Shown: positions 62,716-64,000 of the stretch, one piece after another
Numbering within the stretch: position 1 is the stretch's first letter
How the letters are laid out: every line of letters begins with the position of its first letter
From: Grifola frondosa
Lineage: Eukaryota; Basidiomycota; Agaricomycetes; Polyporales; Grifolaceae
NCBI GenBank assembly: GCA_001683735.1
Contig: LUGG01000009.1
Coordinates: 1,178,001-1,242,000, forward strand
Direction: 5' to 3'
Length of the DNA stretch: 64,000 bases
Position numbers and translations under genes: made by a program
The notes under the pieces: model-generated
Seen by the model: the letters and a program-made list of their open reading frames with translations, nothing else
The model's database searches: none
Told to the model about the DNA's origin: nothing

Positions 62716-63552
62716 CTAGGTGCATGAACATGAACATGTGGGACAAGAAGTATGCATACCCTTATTTATCAATGAGCTCCTGCGTCTGTTCACTCTCCCC
62801 TTGTGACCCACCCATTTGGGCACACCATCGGGTATATCCATAACACGTTGACTGTAGAAGATATGCGCGATCGGCTGGAAGTCAAGAGGCACCATGTGGT
62901 CGGGAAATCTGAATGAGGATGGAAATGCGAGGACGGTTTTGCGGCCCTCGTCGAAAAGCGGGGAGCGGCAGACATCGCAGGAAACTTTGCAGGGTACGTA
63001 GTGTTCGCTGGTGCGCGTCTCCGCGGAGAAGAAGTGCAGGCTGTTGTCGACGTTTCTCACCATGCGGACGGAAGTCTGGAGAAAAACGCCGATGAGATTG
63101 ATACGACGTTAAGCACATAAACTCGCCTTTGGGAATATGACGGCCCATTGGAATGGGGCACCATGGAGATGCTGGCATTGACAGCAATGGCAGTATTTCG
63201 CGTCGATAGGATCGCCGTGGTACTCGAAGGAAACATTCCCGCACCAACATTCTCTGCGTATCAAATTGTGTTCTTAGTCTCTCCAAATGTCACACGCGAG
63301 CAGGTGGACTAACGACGTGTACTTGGGCTGGAACTTTCCGCCCTCGCTAGTCCACTCGTACGGCGGCTTTTGTGTGAAATCTTTCTCACTGTTGCCGCCA
63401 TTCTGGCTGGGTATTGATGGGTGCCCGCGCCATCCGGTGTCTGGTATGGACTTCCTCTGGCCTTTATGAGGGTGACCTTCTGGAGGAGGATCAGGGATGT
63501 TGGAGTGGGGTACTGGGTCTGGGACGGCGTGAGAACTATGGAAGGATTCCAT
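62716..63552 (-). CDS. GFA/CENP-V-type zinc protein
   Basis: Glutathione-dependent formaldehyde-activating (GFA, DUF636) family, an Mss4-like fold that binds zinc. ATG at 63,552 (MESFHSSHAVPD); a Pro-rich N-terminus; then CWCGNVSFEYHGDPIDAKY, CHCCQCQHLHGAPFQWAV, later SCDVCRSPLFDEGRKTVLAF and HIFYSQRVMDIPDGVPKW. The CxCG, CHCCQC and CxxC groups supply the zinc ligands. Most family members are annotated from the fold alone and a formaldehyde role should not be assumed. Two introns, one ending at 63,251. The C-terminus is unsure: the open frame ends at 62,716, while another frame ends with ELIDK at about 62,764. The junction near 63,065-63,115 does not close perfectly. Confidence 0.8.
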
Positions 63553-64000
63553 GACAAGCTCTTGGTGAGTTATGAGTCTATGGCATACATGCACCTTCGG
63601 ATGCCACCTTCAAGGTGGGATGATGTCATTTCTTCCCCGTATCACGTGTGCGCGTCGTGGACGCGTCGACGCGCCCTAACTGCTCTTGAGATTGAACCAC
63701 CACCTGCGTGCGCCGTCATCATGCTATATGCATTACTACTAAACTATAGCGGGTTTCGTGCAATTTTCATGAGACAAACTACTGACAATCATACTCAGGT
63801 CGCGATTGTAGCACAGTGTTGTCGTCGTGCCGCCCCTCTCAAGCGTTCTTCTAACTGTTACAAGCGCATATACCCCCAAATTTGGTGCGTATGCGCATAT
63901 GCTATTTAAAAACAATCTTGGCCGGTATGATTACCCGTGTAATGGACCGCCAGGATGGACAGCGTCTTCTTCACAGCGTCCACGCAGTGCATTCAACTTG
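63553..64000. other. right edge, no gene recognised
   Basis: Upstream of the GFA gene. A plus-strand open frame (63,421-63,909) overlaps the GFA exon antisense and lacks any domain. This presumably holds the GFA promoter. Confidence 0.4.

Overview
The window is nuclear DNA of a filamentous basidiomycete, most likely a mushroom-forming Agaricomycete. Nearly every gene is broken by many 45-65 nt GT-AG introns, genes are packed on both strands with short intergenic gaps, and the gene forms are fungal: YOR1-type ABCC transporter, PAC1/LIS1, Mex67, Atg17, XLF and a short Cys-rich protein type common in mushrooms. There is no operon structure, CRISPR, prophage or recognisable intact transposon. It looks like ordinary chromosome-arm housekeeping sequence with a few lineage-specific genes.

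Layout. 0.6-9.1 kb, minus: ABCC transporter, then a Dbp6/DDX51 DEAD-box helicase. 9.1-11.5 kb: gene-poor, but holds a small hidden Cys-rich gene with its own TATA box. 11.6-14.9 kb: XLF (end joining, minus) divergent from an FHA/G-patch protein (plus). 15.8-18 kb: B-type cyclin followed by a pyrimidine-rich flank. 19-23.2 kb: dual-specificity phosphatase divergent from a CLC chloride transporter. 23.2-30.2 kb: EEF1AKMT4-like methyltransferase, cytochrome b5/acyl-CoA dehydrogenase fusion, SelO pseudokinase. 30.3-37.3 kb: Arp3, tRNA-Val(AAC), SANT-like regulator, tRNA-Ser(GCT) with intron, AT-hook/Myb-like protein. 37.9-47.9 kb: Mex67 mRNA export factor, ankyrin protein, multipass membrane protein, LysM/zinc-finger protein. 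48.1-53.4 kb: secreted or anchored EEP nuclease, a broken family member, a partial duplicate of the nuclease tail, an unknown gene. 54-63.6 kb: LIS1, membrane-anchored aldehyde dehydrogenase, Atg17, GFA-type Zn protein.

The genes do not form one pathway. Several fit together loosely: LIS1 and Arp3 (cytoskeleton), helicase and Mex67 (RNA), ALDH and the b5-ACAD (fatty aldehyde/acyl metabolism), XLF and cyclin (genome maintenance and cell cycle).

The most useful caution is that at least ten apparent one-base frameshifts fall inside otherwise conserved genes, often near short homopolymers. This looks more like uncorrected assembly indels than mass pseudogenisation. Other notable points are two 7-nt microexons, two GC-AG introns in one gene, and a short Cys-rich gene that ORF scanning misses. 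Family names come from recognition of motifs by eye; no database search was run.
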